DNA of 52,007 nucleotides from Mycolicibacter heraklionensis. GTDB lineage: Bacteria > Actinomycetota > Actinomycetes > Mycobacteriales > Mycobacteriaceae. The notes under the pieces were generated by a model that saw nothing but the letters and a program-made list of their open reading frames with translations, did no database searches and was not told the origin of the DNA. The stretch is from NCBI GenBank assembly GCA_001673575.1, contig LZME01000155.1, positions 1-52,007 of the forward strand, given 5' to 3'. Shown here piece by piece: positions 1 to 8,453 of the stretch (its first letter is position 1; each line of letters starts with the position of its first letter). Made by a program: the position numbers and the translations under genes.

Positions 1-4
1 GATT

Positions 5-77
5 TGACGAAACCCACGCGCCACAGAACGCCTCGAGGCACCCCACCCCACAAACCACTAATTCAGCAGACTCCTAG
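5..77. repeat. Left copy of a 73-bp terminal inverted repeat
   Basis: Positions 5-77 are the exact reverse complement of 51935-52007. The inner edge carries CTAG (74-77) directly against unique sequence, and those bases also supply the TAG stop of the adjacent membrane-protein gene. The block contains CCTCGAGG and G/C-rich tracts but no gene. A long perfect repeat next to CTAG fits the end of an insertion sequence with a CTAG-type target, but the rest of the element lies outside the window. It may equally be another dispersed repeat at which assembly stopped. Confidence 0.85.
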
Positions 78-607
78 CTGCGGCCCGCGGTGGTGATCGC
101 CATCCCGATCGGAATGCTCACCACCAATGCCGCCAGGAAAAGCCGGTAGGTGAGCAGGCCCCAACCCCTACGTGTGCTGCGCCGAACCCGGTAGAGCAAC
201 CACGCCAGCACGGCGAACAGCAGCGCAGAACCCGCGTAGAACACCGCGACCTGGTCGGTGACGACGCCGAGCACGATGGCGACGCCGGAGAGGTTGAACG
301 CCGCGGCACCCAACGTTGCCTCGCGTGGCGACGGCGCGGTGGCCGGCAGCAGTGCTTGGCCGGCCCCGATCGCCAGTTGGCCGGCACCGAGTACCAGAAC
401 CAGGTAGGCCACCGCCCAGACCCCGTGACGGGTGGGCGCCGGGGCCGCGATGGCGGCGGCTATCGCACCACCGACCACGATCGCGGTGGCGCCGGCTACG
501 GCGAACGGTTTGAACGCGGCCCACTGCTCCCACAGCTGCAGCAGCACCGGCCGCGGCGGCGACTGGTCGGGGCCGCCGGTACGGGCCGCATCGACGGCGT
601 CGTTCAT
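74..607 (-). CDS. Predicted integral membrane protein
   Basis: A 177-residue hydrophobic protein of unknown function. A short hydrophilic N-terminus is followed by about five membrane segments: AVAGATAIVVGG, GVWAVAYLVLVLG, AAFNLSGVAIVLG, AVFYAGSALLFAVLAW and, near the C-terminus, FLAALVVSIPIGMA. A basic stretch (RRSTRRG) lies before the last segment. I chose the ATG at 607 because GGAGG lies 7 nt upstream; the TTG two codons earlier would sit on top of that site. The gene diverges from the MFS gene at 657 and may share its control region. Its stop codon falls in the CTAG that borders the terminal repeat, so the native 3' flank is not visible. I recognise no catalytic motif. Confidence 0.75.
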   Translation of the reverse strand: MNDAVDAARTGGPDQSPPRPVLLQLWEQWAAFKPFAVAGATAIVVGGAIAAAIAAPAPTRHGVWAVAYLVLVLGAGQLAIGAGQALLPATAPSPREATLGAAAFNLSGVAIVLGVVTDQVAVFYAGSALLFAVLAWLLYRVRRSTRRGWGLLTYRLFLAALVVSIPIGMAITTAGRS

Positions 608-644
608 GATCAAGCCTCCCGAGGACGAGATTACCGAGGCTGTC

Positions 645-659
645 TAAAGTTATCGGGTG
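645..659 (+). promoter_or_regulatory. Putative leaderless promoter of the MFS gene
   Basis: The -10-like hexamer TAAAGT (645-650) is followed by 6 nt and then GTG (657). This is the spacing expected when transcription starts on the initiation codon, a common mycobacterial arrangement. There is no Shine-Dalgarno sequence, which supports a leaderless start. Confidence 0.5.
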
Positions 660-2009
660 ACCAACGACTCCCCGGCCGCTAAACCGCGGCTGCAGCGGGA
701 GATCTGGGTACTGCTCGTCGCCAACGTCTTGATCGCCCTCGGCTACGGGTTGGTGTCACCGGTACTGCCGGTCTACGCGCGTCATTTCGGGGTGAGCATC
801 TCCGCGACGACATTTCTCATCACGGCGTTCGCGCTGACGCGGTTGCTCTTCGCGCCGGTGAGCGGCCTGCTGGTTCAACGACTGGGGGAGCGCTGGGTCT
901 ACGTGGCCGGCCTCTTGATCGTCTCGGTGTCCACCACGGCCTGCGCCTTCGTGCAGTCCTACGGGCAGCTGCTGTTCTTCCGTGCCCTCGGCGGCGTTGG
1001 ATCGACGATGTTCTTCATCGCCGCGGTGGGCCTGATGATCCGGATCAGCCCGGAGGACGCCCGCGGTCGCGTCGCCGGGCTGTTCGCCACGGCCTTCCTG
1101 CTCGGCACTGTGGGCGGGCCGGTATTGGGCAGTCTGACAGCGGGTTTCGGCCTCAGCGCACCGTTCTTGTTCTACGGTTCGGTGCTGATCGTGACGGCCA
1201 CCGGCGTCTTCGTCAGCCTGCGCCACTCGCATTTGGCCGAAGCCGCCGAATCGACCGGACCCACGGTGTCGGTGCGTACAGCGCTGGCGAATCGCGCGTA
1301 CCGCTCGGCGCTGTTGTCGAACTTCGCCACCGGCTGGTCGGTCTTCGGTCTGCGGGTTGCGTTGGTGCCGCTGTTCGTGACCGAAGTCCTGGACCGCGGA
1401 CCCTCCTTCGCCGGACTGACCCTGGCCATGGTCGGGATCGGCAATGTCTGCGCGGTGCTGCCCAGCGGTCAGCTCTCCGATCGGATCGGCCGCAAGGGGC
1501 TACTGATCGCCGGCCTGGCAGCCTCCGGCGTCACGACGGTCTTGCTGGGCGCGAGCGCATCGCTGGTGGTGTTCTTGGTGGTGGCCTACCTGACCGGGGT
1601 GGCCTCGGGCATCTACGGGTCGCCGCAGCAGGCCGTGATCTCCGACCTGGTCGGCAACCAAGCCCGGGCGGGCACCGCAGTGGCGACTTATCAGATGATG
1701 GCCGACTTCGGGTCGATCGTGGGTTCGCTTGCGGTCGGCCAGATCGCCGAACGACTGTCGTTCGAGTGGGGTTTTGCGATCAGCGGTGGGGTGCTGCTGG
1801 TGGCGGCGCTCACGTGGCTGTGGGCACCGGAGACCAGGGACAGTGACCCGATCGGCGGGATCGCCGACGCGACGTGGCTAGGCTCGGTTGATGGTGACAC
1901 TGGACCGGCTGGTCAACGTGGTGGGCAGCTACGGGGTTCGGCTGAGGTTCTGCTCCATTCCGAGGACGACGCGGCTGAGCAGTGTCGTGATGCACGAGGT
2001 GACCGGTGA
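657..2009 (+). CDS. MFS-family transporter (drug/metabolite exporter-like)
   Basis: A 450-residue major facilitator superfamily protein in the cytoplasmic membrane, probably a proton-coupled exporter of unknown substrate. Twelve hydrophobic segments span about residues 12-390. The loop between TM2 and TM3 reads GLLVQRLGER and its counterpart in the second half reads GQLSDRIGRKG, both forms of the MFS loop signature. After TM12 a hydrophilic tail of about 55 residues (from APETRDSD) overlaps the start of the PucR gene and looks like chance read-through rather than a family domain, so homologues may end near residue 395. The start is GTG in a leaderless context. Close coupling to the PucR and DadA-like genes suggests one transcript. 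Confidence 0.85.
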   Translation: MTNDSPAAKPRLQREIWVLLVANVLIALGYGLVSPVLPVYARHFGVSISATTFLITAFALTRLLFAPVSGLLVQRLGERWVYVAGLLIVSVSTTACAFVQSYGQLLFFRALGGVGSTMFFIAAVGLMIRISPEDARGRVAGLFATAFLLGTVGGPVLGSLTAGFGLSAPFLFYGSVLIVTATGVFVSLRHSHLAEAAESTGPTVSVRTALANRAYRSALLSNFATGWSVFGLRVALVPLFVTEVLDRGPSFAGLTLAMVGIGNVCAVLPSGQLSDRIGRKGLLIAGLAASGVTTVLLGASASLVVFLVVAYLTGVASGIYGSPQQAVISDLVGNQARAGTAVATYQMMADFGSIVGSLAVGQIAERLSFEWGFAISGGVLLVAALTWLWAPETRDSDPIGGIADATWLGSVDGDTGPAGQRGGQLRGSAEVLLHSEDDAAEQCRDARGDR

Positions 2010-3441
2010 GCGCGTCGTTGTCGGCGACGTCCTGTTGGCGGTCGGCGCCCGCTCGGTAAAGGAGGCGGTGCGCTGGGCGGTGGCCGCCAAGGCCGTCGCC
2101 GTGTTGGTGCGCGACGTCGAAGACAAGACCTCCTTCGCCGGCGAGGGTGAGTCGCTCGCCGTGCTCGTGGTGGACACAGCGGTGTCCTGGAGTGAGCTGG
2201 CCGCGGTGGTCTACGGGCTGGTGCTCGAAGGCCGGGAGACCGAATCGGGCCGGGGGCCAACGGATCTCTTCGCTGTGGCCGACAGTCTCGCCGAAGCGGT
2301 GGGCGGTGCGGTCACCATCGAGGACCAGCTGGGCAGGGTGCTGGCCTATTCGCGCGGCCAGCGGCATGCCGACCTCGCGCGCTCGGCGACGATCCTGAAT
2401 CGGCAGGAATCCCAGCCGCTTCGGAAGTTGTTCGAAAAGCGCGGCGTTTTAGCGCATTTGGATATCCACGACGACCCGCTGTTCGTCGCTGCCGATCCCG
2501 AGTACGGCTTGACCGGCCGGATGGTGGTGGCGGTGCGTGCCGGACGCGAGACGCTGGGTGCGGTATGGGTGGCCTGCCCGAACCCGTTGAGCGGTGAGCG
2601 GCTGACCGCACTGGCTGACGGTGCCCGCACGGTGGCATTGCATGTGCTGCGGTCACGGGCTAGTGCTGACTTGGAGAGACAAGTCGAATCCGACTGGGTG
2701 ACCAGGCTTTTAGATGAGCAGACCGAGCCGGACGATGCGCTGGCCCTGGTGGCCAGACTGGGGTTGCCGCAGGCTCCGTTGCGGGTGATCGCCGTGCACA
2801 CCCGGATCGCTACGCAACCCCATGCCGGGCTGCTGTTGGCTTTCGAGGCCGTCACCACGGGATTCGGCTGGTCGCGTCCAGGTCGAAGCGCACTGGCCGC
2901 CAACACCGTCTACACCCTGCTGCCCGCTGAGGACGCTGCTGCGGCCCGGCAATGGGTGCGTGGCCTGGCGGGCGCCCTGCCGCCGCATGCGAACGTGTGG
3001 GCCGGGATCAGTGCGGTTGCCACCGTCACCGAGCTGGCCGCCGCGGGCCGCGAGGCCGAGGAATGCCTCGCGCTGCACGAAGCCGGCCCACCCGAGAGCG
3101 TTCCGCCGGCCTACGACGAGTCCTGGGACGAGATCGTGCTGCGCCGGCTGCACACCGCGGCGCGAGCCGGACGGGTGCCGACCCGCGGGCCGGTCGCAGA
3201 GTTACGTCACCACGACGCGGCCCACAACACGCCCTATGTGTCCACACTGCGGGCCTGGCTCGACGCGCAAGGTGACCTGGCCCGGGCCGCCGAGCAGCTG
3301 GGCGTGCACGAGAACACCGTGCGCTACCGGCTGCGCAAGATGGCCGAGGTGACGCCACTGGGGCTGGAGGATCCGCGGACCCGTTTCGCGGCGATGATCG
3401 AGCTCGCGGCGGGTGACATGTCGGAACTCGACAAACAGTGA
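1891..3441 (+). CDS. PucR-family transcriptional regulator
   Basis: A 516-residue regulator. The N-terminal part (about 1-125, starting MVTLDRLVNVVGSYG) resembles the purine-catabolism PucR N-terminal domain, a GGDEF-like middle region follows, and the C-terminus holds the PucR helix-turn-helix (LGVHENTVRYRLRKM, about residue 470). Such proteins activate or repress catabolic and transport genes in response to nitrogenous or aromatic metabolites. The ATG at 1891 overlaps the MFS gene by 119 nt; GTG or ATG codons further in (for example 1990) would shorten the overlap but cut the conserved N-terminus. The next gene is a DadA-like dehydrogenase, so amino-acid or amine catabolism is a reasonable target; that is inference. 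Confidence 0.85.
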   Translation: MVTLDRLVNVVGSYGVRLRFCSIPRTTRLSSVVMHEVTGERVVVGDVLLAVGARSVKEAVRWAVAAKAVAVLVRDVEDKTSFAGEGESLAVLVVDTAVSWSELAAVVYGLVLEGRETESGRGPTDLFAVADSLAEAVGGAVTIEDQLGRVLAYSRGQRHADLARSATILNRQESQPLRKLFEKRGVLAHLDIHDDPLFVAADPEYGLTGRMVVAVRAGRETLGAVWVACPNPLSGERLTALADGARTVALHVLRSRASADLERQVESDWVTRLLDEQTEPDDALALVARLGLPQAPLRVIAVHTRIATQPHAGLLLAFEAVTTGFGWSRPGRSALAANTVYTLLPAEDAAAARQWVRGLAGALPPHANVWAGISAVATVTELAAAGREAEECLALHEAGPPESVPPAYDESWDEIVLRRLHTAARAGRVPTRGPVAELRHHDAAHNTPYVSTLRAWLDAQGDLARAAEQLGVHENTVRYRLRKMAEVTPLGLEDPRTRFAAMIELAAGDMSELDKQ

Positions 3442-3500
3442 CGTCGCTGTTGTGCGATTCGGTTAAACCAGGTGTCTGAGAGCAGTCGCATCATGGAGTG

Positions 3501-4757
3501 ATGGGTGCAGCCAATCGAATCGACGGCGCACCACGATCGGTGATCGTGGTGGGTGCCGGCGTCGTTGGCTTGTCCACCGCCTGGTTTCTGCAGGAGCGCG
3601 GTGTCGAAGTCACCGTGGTCGACCGTGTCGGAGTGGCGGCCGGGTCCTCGTGGGGCAACGCCGGCTGGATCTCCCCAGCGCTGGCGATTCCGCTCAACGA
3701 GCCGGCCAACCTGCGCTTCGGGCTGCGGTCCCTGCTGAGTCGGACCGCGCCGCTGCAGGTGCCGCTCAATGCCGGCCCGGCGCTGTGGACGTTCTTGGCG
3801 CGCTTCGCGGCGAACAGTCGTCCCGCGGCCTGGCGCCGCGCGGTGCGGGCCAACGCGCCGCTGAGCGCGGAATGCATTGAGGCCTATGACGTTCTGCTCG
3901 CCAACGGGGTGGACGCCCCGGTCACCGATGCCCCCATCACCGCGATCTTCCGCACCTCGGCTGACGCGGAGCGACTGCTCGACGAGCTGCGCCGGTTCTC
4001 CGAGGCCGGTCAGCCGGTGTTCGGCACCGAACTGACCGGTGCCGCATTGGCCGAGCGGGTGCCGCTGGCGTCCTCGGCGGTGGCTGCCGGGGTGCAGATC
4101 GACGGCCAGCGCTTCCTCGACCCGGGGCGGTTCGTGACCGCACTGGGCCGCACAGTGGTGCAGCGCGGCGCCGTCCTGCACGTTCTCGATATCGCCGACG
4201 TGTCGCCCCACGGTGACGGCGTGGCCGTGACCAGCAGCGAAGGCAGCACTTTGACGGCCGATGCAGCGGTGATCGCCAGCGGTGCCTGGCTGTCCCGGCT
4301 GGCGGCGCGCTGGATCCGCGTGCCGGTGCGGGCCGGGCGCGGCTACTCCTTCTCGGTGCCGGTCGATGGGCCGGTCACTGGGCCGATCTACCTGCCCGAT
4401 GCCCGGGTGGCCTGCACGCCGTTGAATGCCCGGCTGCGAGTCGCCGGCACCATGGAGTTCGGCGATCCCGACGCCCCGGTCGTCCCGGCCCGCGTCGAAG
4501 CCATCGTCGCCGCCACCCGCCCCCTGCTCGACGGTGTCCGCTGGGATGAGCGCACCGACGTGTGGGTGGGTCCACGCCCGGTCAGCCCCGACGGGCGGCC
4601 CCTGGTGGGGGAGGTGTGCCCGCGCACCGTCTACGTCGCCGGTGGGCACGGCATGTGGGGCATGACGCACGGCCCGATTACGGGCCGATTGTTGGCCGAG
4701 CAGATCACCACCGGCAAACAGTCCGCCGTGCTGCGTGACCTCGATCCCTTGCGCTGA
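3501..4757 (+). CDS. FAD-dependent D-amino-acid dehydrogenase-like oxidoreductase
   Basis: A 418-residue flavoprotein of the DAO/DadA superfamily that oxidatively deaminates an amino acid or amine using FAD. The dinucleotide-binding motif GAGVVGLSTAWFL is at about residues 15-27, followed by the DadA-type GSSWGNAGWISP motif. The C-terminal FAD-contact region reads GRPLVGEV and then GHGMWGMTHGP, as in DadA. Length matches the family (about 410-430). ATG (3501) is preferred over the GTG one codon upstream; GGAG lies just before. It follows the PucR gene by 59 nt and could be its target. The substrate cannot be read from the sequence; D-amino acids, glycine-like or sarcosine-like substrates are all possible. 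Confidence 0.82.
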   Translation: MGAANRIDGAPRSVIVVGAGVVGLSTAWFLQERGVEVTVVDRVGVAAGSSWGNAGWISPALAIPLNEPANLRFGLRSLLSRTAPLQVPLNAGPALWTFLARFAANSRPAAWRRAVRANAPLSAECIEAYDVLLANGVDAPVTDAPITAIFRTSADAERLLDELRRFSEAGQPVFGTELTGAALAERVPLASSAVAAGVQIDGQRFLDPGRFVTALGRTVVQRGAVLHVLDIADVSPHGDGVAVTSSEGSTLTADAAVIASGAWLSRLAARWIRVPVRAGRGYSFSVPVDGPVTGPIYLPDARVACTPLNARLRVAGTMEFGDPDAPVVPARVEAIVAATRPLLDGVRWDERTDVWVGPRPVSPDGRPLVGEVCPRTVYVAGGHGMWGMTHGPITGRLLAEQITTGKQSAVLRDLDPLR

Positions 4758-4812
4758 CCCACTCGGGTCGGTGAATTTTCGAATCAAATGCTGTTGTAAA
4801 GGAGAACTGTCG

Positions 4813-5262
4813 ATGACTGATACGCACGGTGTCTGGATGACCCAGCAGACCAAGGACCGGCTGCTGGCGGAGCTGGCGGAACTGTCTGCACCGCAAGATG
4901 TTTCGGGTGGTGAGGACATCAGCGACCAACAGGCCCGCCAGGCTCGGATCCACCAGATCCACGACCTGCTGGCAGTCGCGGTGGTCGGCCAGGACCCGCC
5001 GGACGACGGGGTCGCCGAGCCCGGCATGGTACTGACTGTCCGCTACAGCGACGGGGACACCGAGACGTTCCTGCTCGGCGTGCGCGATGACGACCAGAGT
5101 GGGTTGGAGGTCTATTCGCCGCAGTCGCCGCTGGGCATGGCGATCACCGGAGCCCGGCCCGGGGAGGAGCGCACTTACCAGGTGCCCAGCGGGGCCAACG
5201 TGACGGTGACGCTGCTCGACGCGGTGCCCTACGGGTTGCATCAGACCCAGCATCCAGCCTGA
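4813..5262 (+). CDS. GreA/GreB C-terminal-domain protein
   Basis: A 149-residue cytoplasmic protein. The N-terminal half is a charged helical region (TKDRLLAELAELS, then RQARIHQIHDLL) like a short coiled coil, and the C-terminal half carries the GreA/GreB FKBP-like fold (VLTVRYSDGDTETFLLG, then SPLGMAITGARPGEERTY, which matches the 'SPLGxALLGxxxGD' motif). Proteins of this layout bind RNA polymerase or act as Rnk-like regulators. It lacks the full GreA coiled coil tip, so cleavage-factor activity is uncertain. The start is supported by AAAGGAG 8 nt upstream. The gene follows the DadA-like gene by 55 nt and precedes the tRNA gene. Confidence 0.8.
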   Translation: MTDTHGVWMTQQTKDRLLAELAELSAPQDVSGGEDISDQQARQARIHQIHDLLAVAVVGQDPPDDGVAEPGMVLTVRYSDGDTETFLLGVRDDDQSGLEVYSPQSPLGMAITGARPGEERTYQVPSGANVTVTLLDAVPYGLHQTQHPA

Positions 5263-5290
5263 AAACAGGCCCACTGAGTAGCTGTTTTGA
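5262..5290 (+). terminator. Possible weak terminator after the GreA-like gene
   Basis: AAAACAG (5262-5268) and CTGTTTT (5282-5288) form a 7-bp inverted repeat whose 3' arm ends in four T residues, directly behind the stop codon. The stem is short and A/T-rich, so termination would be weak. Confidence 0.35.
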
Positions 5291-5334
5291 ACCTTGGTGC
5301 GCCTGTGGTGTAGCTTCGATGAGCACGACAACGC

Positions 5335-5407
5335 GGGGCTATGGCGCAGCTGGTAGCGCACCACACTGGCAGTGTGGGGGTCAGGGGTTCGAGTCCCCTT
5401 AGCTCCA
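5335..5407 (+). tRNA. tRNA-Ala (anticodon GGC)
   Basis: A 73-nt cloverleaf. Acceptor strands GGGGCTA (5335-5341) and TAGCTCC (5400-5406) pair with one G-U pair; the discriminator is A5407. The anticodon stem CCACA/TGTGG encloses the loop CTGGCAG, giving anticodon GGC, which reads GCC/GCT alanine codons. The T-loop reads GGTTCGAGTCC. The CCA end is not encoded. I see no duplicated 3' end that would mark it as an integration site. Confidence 0.97.
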
Positions 5408-5620
5408 CTCATTTCGATGGGTATCCCGTTCGGTCTGCGCTGATTGCGCAGAATTGCGACCAGGCCGCCTGGTGAACATAGAGTCACAAAGCCTGGACCG
5501 CATCGTTACGGTAACGAGTCAATTGGCCGGCCCGGTAACTTACACGCCTGTGATACGGTTTGTTTTGCAGTCAGAAGATTGCGTGTCCGGGGGGACTGGA
5601 TACTAATCATCGGAGTTTAC

Positions 5621-6058
5621 GTGAAGAGCCTCGGGAGACTCGGTAAAGCGATATTCGCCGGTATCGGCTTTTATGCAAGCGGGTTGATTCTCAGCGGTCC
5701 GGCGGGTGCCGTTCCCGTCGTGAACCTGCCCCTTGGTGGGCCGGTGTGTGCGGGCGGTGTGATCGCTCAAACATCCGGTGACGGTGGGGCACCGGCAGGT
5801 GTGGTCGGGGCGGCCGGCGCGGTGCCCTGTGGGCCAGCTGCGGCTGACCTGACCACTCTTGCTGGTCCTGTACCGATGGGACTGCCGGGGCCGGTGCCCC
5901 CGATCCCGATTGCCCCGATTCCGGTGGTTCCCGGACTGCCGCCGCCCGTTCCTCTGGTGGCGCCGGGTCCGGCCGGAGCCGCTGCGGCCAGCCCGATCGC
6001 GGGATTGATGACAGATGCCATCAGTGCCCCTATCGGTTTGGCTGGCGGCACTAAATAG
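5621..6058 (+). CDS. Exported Pro/Gly/Ala-rich protein of unknown function
   Basis: A 145-residue protein that I do not recognise beyond being a typical mycobacterial low-complexity exported product. The N-terminus has a basic patch and a hydrophobic core (FAGIGFYASGLILSG) ending AGA near residue 30, a plausible Sec signal peptide. The mature part is rich in Pro, Gly and Ala (for example PGPVPPIPIAPIPVVPGLPP) with two cysteines (PVCAGG, VPCGPA) that may form one disulfide. GTG at 5621 is chosen because GGAG lies 5 nt upstream and the signal peptide begins there; upstream in-frame codons would add an unlikely Arg-rich extension. A strong terminator follows 11 nt downstream. Confidence 0.65.
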   Translation: MKSLGRLGKAIFAGIGFYASGLILSGPAGAVPVVNLPLGGPVCAGGVIAQTSGDGGAPAGVVGAAGAVPCGPAAADLTTLAGPVPMGLPGPVPPIPIAPIPVVPGLPPPVPLVAPGPAGAAAASPIAGLMTDAISAPIGLAGGTK

Positions 6059-6069
6059 CGCGTTTCAGA

Positions 6070-6105
6070 AAAGGGTCCGCGAACATTGTGTTCGCGGACC
6101 TTTTT
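6070..6105. terminator. Bidirectional intrinsic terminator
   Basis: A perfect 12-bp stem, GGTCCGCGAACA (6074-6085) with TGTTCGCGGACC (6089-6100), with a TTG loop, preceded by AAAAG and followed by TTTTT. The flanking A and T runs let it end transcripts from both strands. It sits between the exported-protein gene (+) and the dehydrogenase gene (-), which converge. Confidence 0.92.
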
Positions 6106-6194
6106 CTGTTACGGCATTTGTTTGTTGAACCGTTATTCCAGAGCGACTGCACCGTTACAAAAAGCTGTTATCGGAAAAGGTGTGAACGGCGCGA

Positions 6195-7163
6195 TTATGG
6201 TTTCACCAACCGGCACGGAGTACCGGCGCAGTAGCCGACGATGTCATCGACGATATCGCGATAAAAGACGTTCATGCAGTTCTCGGTCACGTAGCCCAGG
6301 TGCGGGGTCAGCACGGTGTTGCCCAGCGTGGTGAGCGGGTGCCCGGCCGGCAGCGGCTCCTGGTCGTAGACGTCGAGCCCCGCCCCGCGGATCCGGTTGG
6401 TGCGCAGTGCGTCGATCAGTGCCGCCTCGTCGATCAACCCGCCGCGGGAGGTGTTGACCAGGACCGCGCTGGATTTCATCGCGGCCAGCTCGTCGCGACC
6501 GACGAGGCCGCGGGTCGCCTCCGAGAGCACCATGTGGATCGAGACGACGTCGGCGCACTCGAACAGACTGCGCCGGTCCAGCAGCTGCGCCTGCGCCTCG
6601 GCGGCCCGCTCTGGAGTCAGGTGTGGGCTCCATGCCGTCACTCGCATGCCGTAGGCGTGGCCCACCGCGGCGACCAGCCGGCCGATGCGGCCCAGCCCCA
6701 CCAGTCCGAGCGTCGCGCCGGCCAGATCGGCGCCGACGGTCTGCTGCCACCGACCGGCCCGCAGCGCCGCGTCCTCGGCGATCAGATGGCGTTGCAAGGC
6801 ATGGATCAACGCCCAGGTGAGTTCGACCGTGGGCGTGATGGCGCCACCGGTCCCGCACACCGTGATCCCGAGCCGGTGGGCCGCGGCTACGTCGATGGCG
6901 GCGTTGAACGGCCCGGTGGTGACCAGCAGCTTCAAGTCCGGCAGCCGAGACAGCAGGTCGGCGCCGATCGGCGTGCGTTCGCGCATCGCCACCACCACCT
7001 CGCGGTCGGCCAGCCGGGCGACCAGTTCGTCACCGGGAGCGAGGTGTTCGCGGATCGCCAACAGATCCACGGGCCGGGGGATGGGCGACCAGTCCACCGT
7101 GGCGGCGATGCCTTGGTAGTCATCGAGCACCGCGACACGTAGCGGTGACGGTGAGGCAGCCAC
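6195..7163 (-). CDS. D-2-hydroxyacid dehydrogenase family protein
   Basis: A 322-residue NAD(P)-dependent oxidoreductase of the phosphoglycerate/glyoxylate/lactate dehydrogenase family. The Rossmann motif GLVGLGRIGRLVA is near residue 150. The catalytic Arg is in NTSRGGLIDE, the Glu in the following DVYDQEPLP region, and the catalytic His in LTPHLGYVTEN. There is no C-terminal ACT domain, so it is not a regulated SerA. GTG (7163) starts 2 nt after the amidohydrolase stop (TGA-AC-GTG), so the two are translationally coupled. With the aldolase and amidohydrolase upstream it may reduce or oxidise a 2-keto/2-hydroxy acid intermediate; that role is inferred. Confidence 0.88.
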   Translation of the reverse strand: MAASPSPLRVAVLDDYQGIAATVDWSPIPRPVDLLAIREHLAPGDELVARLADREVVVAMRERTPIGADLLSRLPDLKLLVTTGPFNAAIDVAAAHRLGITVCGTGGAITPTVELTWALIHALQRHLIAEDAALRAGRWQQTVGADLAGATLGLVGLGRIGRLVAAVGHAYGMRVTAWSPHLTPERAAEAQAQLLDRRSLFECADVVSIHMVLSEATRGLVGRDELAAMKSSAVLVNTSRGGLIDEAALIDALRTNRIRGAGLDVYDQEPLPAGHPLTTLGNTVLTPHLGYVTENCMNVFYRDIVDDIVGYCAGTPCRLVKP

Positions 7164-7165
7164 GT

Positions 7166-8434
7166 TCAGAACGCATCCGGGTTGTGCTGGACCGCTTCGG
7201 GAACCGGATGCTGATAGAGGCGAGAGGCGTTCTGCCAGGTGAACTTCCGGATCACCTCGGGAGGAAGGTTGCCGATCTCCTCATGGATCACCTGCTGTGT
7301 GTTCGGCCAGGTCGAATCGCAGTGCGGGTAGTCGGCTTCCAGCATGATGTGGTCGGTGCCGATGCGCTCGTGCTGGCAGAACGACGATTGGTCCTCGACC
7401 GCGCAGAACCAGAAGTTGCGTTGCAGTACCTCAGCCGGGGAGAGTGTCTCGCCGAGCGCCTTCCAGGTTCCGTACATCTCGTGATAGCTCAGCATGTGGT
7501 CGAGGCGGTCCAGCAGCCCTGCGACCCAGCCGATCCCGCCCTCGGACAGGCAGATCTTCAACTCGGGAAAGCGGCTGGGCAACCCGGAGTACAGCCAGTC
7601 GACCGCGGCGGAGATGGCGTAGGCGAAGAACAGGACGCCGGCGACGTCGGGCGGAGCATCATCGGTGGTCGACGGCGAGGTGCCCGACGAACCGATGTGC
7701 AGATTGACCACAGTGCCGGTTTCGGCGCAGGCGGCGATCATCGGGTCCCAATGCCCGGAGTGAATGGTCGGCAGCCCCAGCATGGCCGGATTCTCACTGA
7801 AAGTGATGGCGCGAAAGCCTCTTTCGGCGTTCTCGTAGATCATGGCCGCGCCGACCTCGGGATCCAGCAGCCAGGGCAGCTGACAGCCGATGATGCGGTC
7901 GGGATAGGAACCGGCCCATACCTCATGGTGCCAGTCGTTCCATGCCCGCACCGATGCCAGTGCCAGCTCGCGGTCGCCGGTCGTCAGTTGCAGGCGCTGG
8001 CCGGCAAACCCGGGCAGGAAGGAGGGAAAGTTCAGCGAGGCGTAGACGCCGTTGAGGTCCATGTCTTTGATGCGTGCGTGGATATCCCAGGCGCCGCGGC
8101 GCATCTCGTCGAATCGGGCCGGCTCGAAGCCGTACTCCGACACCGGACGCCCCACCACGGCGTTGAACCCGACGTTGGGCAGCGATTGGCCGTCATACAT
8201 CCAGGTCTGGCCGCCGGTGTCGGTCTCGACCACCCGCGGCGCCCGGTCGGCCAGCCTGCGGGGCACTCGACCGAGGAAGGTGTCCGGGGGTTCGACGATG
8301 TGGTCGTCGACCGAGATCACCGTGTAGCGGCGTTGTGCGCGGGGCGGTTCCGGGAGGAAGGTCACGGTGCGTTCCGCTCCGGCCTTGGCGGTGGTAAAGC
8401 TCAGGTCGGAGCTGAGCTCGTCGATCGATTTCAC
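7166..8434 (-). CDS. Amidohydrolase family 2 (metal-dependent TIM-barrel hydrolase/decarboxylase)
   Basis: A 422-residue protein of the amidohydrolase-2 family, which includes ACMSD- and resorcylate-type decarboxylases as well as hydrolases. The first metal-site strand reads ISVDDHIVEPPD (about residue 40), a form common in actinobacterial members. Later conserved strands include VNLHIGSSG and the LSEGGIGW and MLEADYPHCDSTWP segments near the C-terminus, the last holding the catalytic Asp region. GTG (8434) has GAGG 7 nt upstream. It lies between the aldolase and dehydrogenase genes of one operon. The substrate is unknown; a ring-cleavage or hydroxy-aromatic acid is plausible from the family. 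Confidence 0.87.
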   Translation of the reverse strand: MKSIDELSSDLSFTTAKAGAERTVTFLPEPPRAQRRYTVISVDDHIVEPPDTFLGRVPRRLADRAPRVVETDTGGQTWMYDGQSLPNVGFNAVVGRPVSEYGFEPARFDEMRRGAWDIHARIKDMDLNGVYASLNFPSFLPGFAGQRLQLTTGDRELALASVRAWNDWHHEVWAGSYPDRIIGCQLPWLLDPEVGAAMIYENAERGFRAITFSENPAMLGLPTIHSGHWDPMIAACAETGTVVNLHIGSSGTSPSTTDDAPPDVAGVLFFAYAISAAVDWLYSGLPSRFPELKICLSEGGIGWVAGLLDRLDHMLSYHEMYGTWKALGETLSPAEVLQRNFWFCAVEDQSSFCQHERIGTDHIMLEADYPHCDSTWPNTQQVIHEEIGNLPPEVIRKFTWQNASRLYQHPVPEAVQHNPDAF

Positions 8435-8453
8435 CGGTGAACCTCAGTCTTGG

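Noticed and set aside
3324..5027. Long open frame antisense to the DadA-like gene
   Set aside because: Its stop-free length comes from GC-rich codon bias of the sense gene; the sense strand shows clear flavoprotein motifs, while the antisense translation is low-complexity and matches nothing I recognise. The same applies to other long antisense frames over cstA, nrdE, the GGR-family gene and the DUF1254/DUF1214 gene.
5335..5407. tRNA-Ala as an integration site of a mobile island
   Set aside because: I found no second copy of the tRNA 3' end, and no integrase gene in the window.
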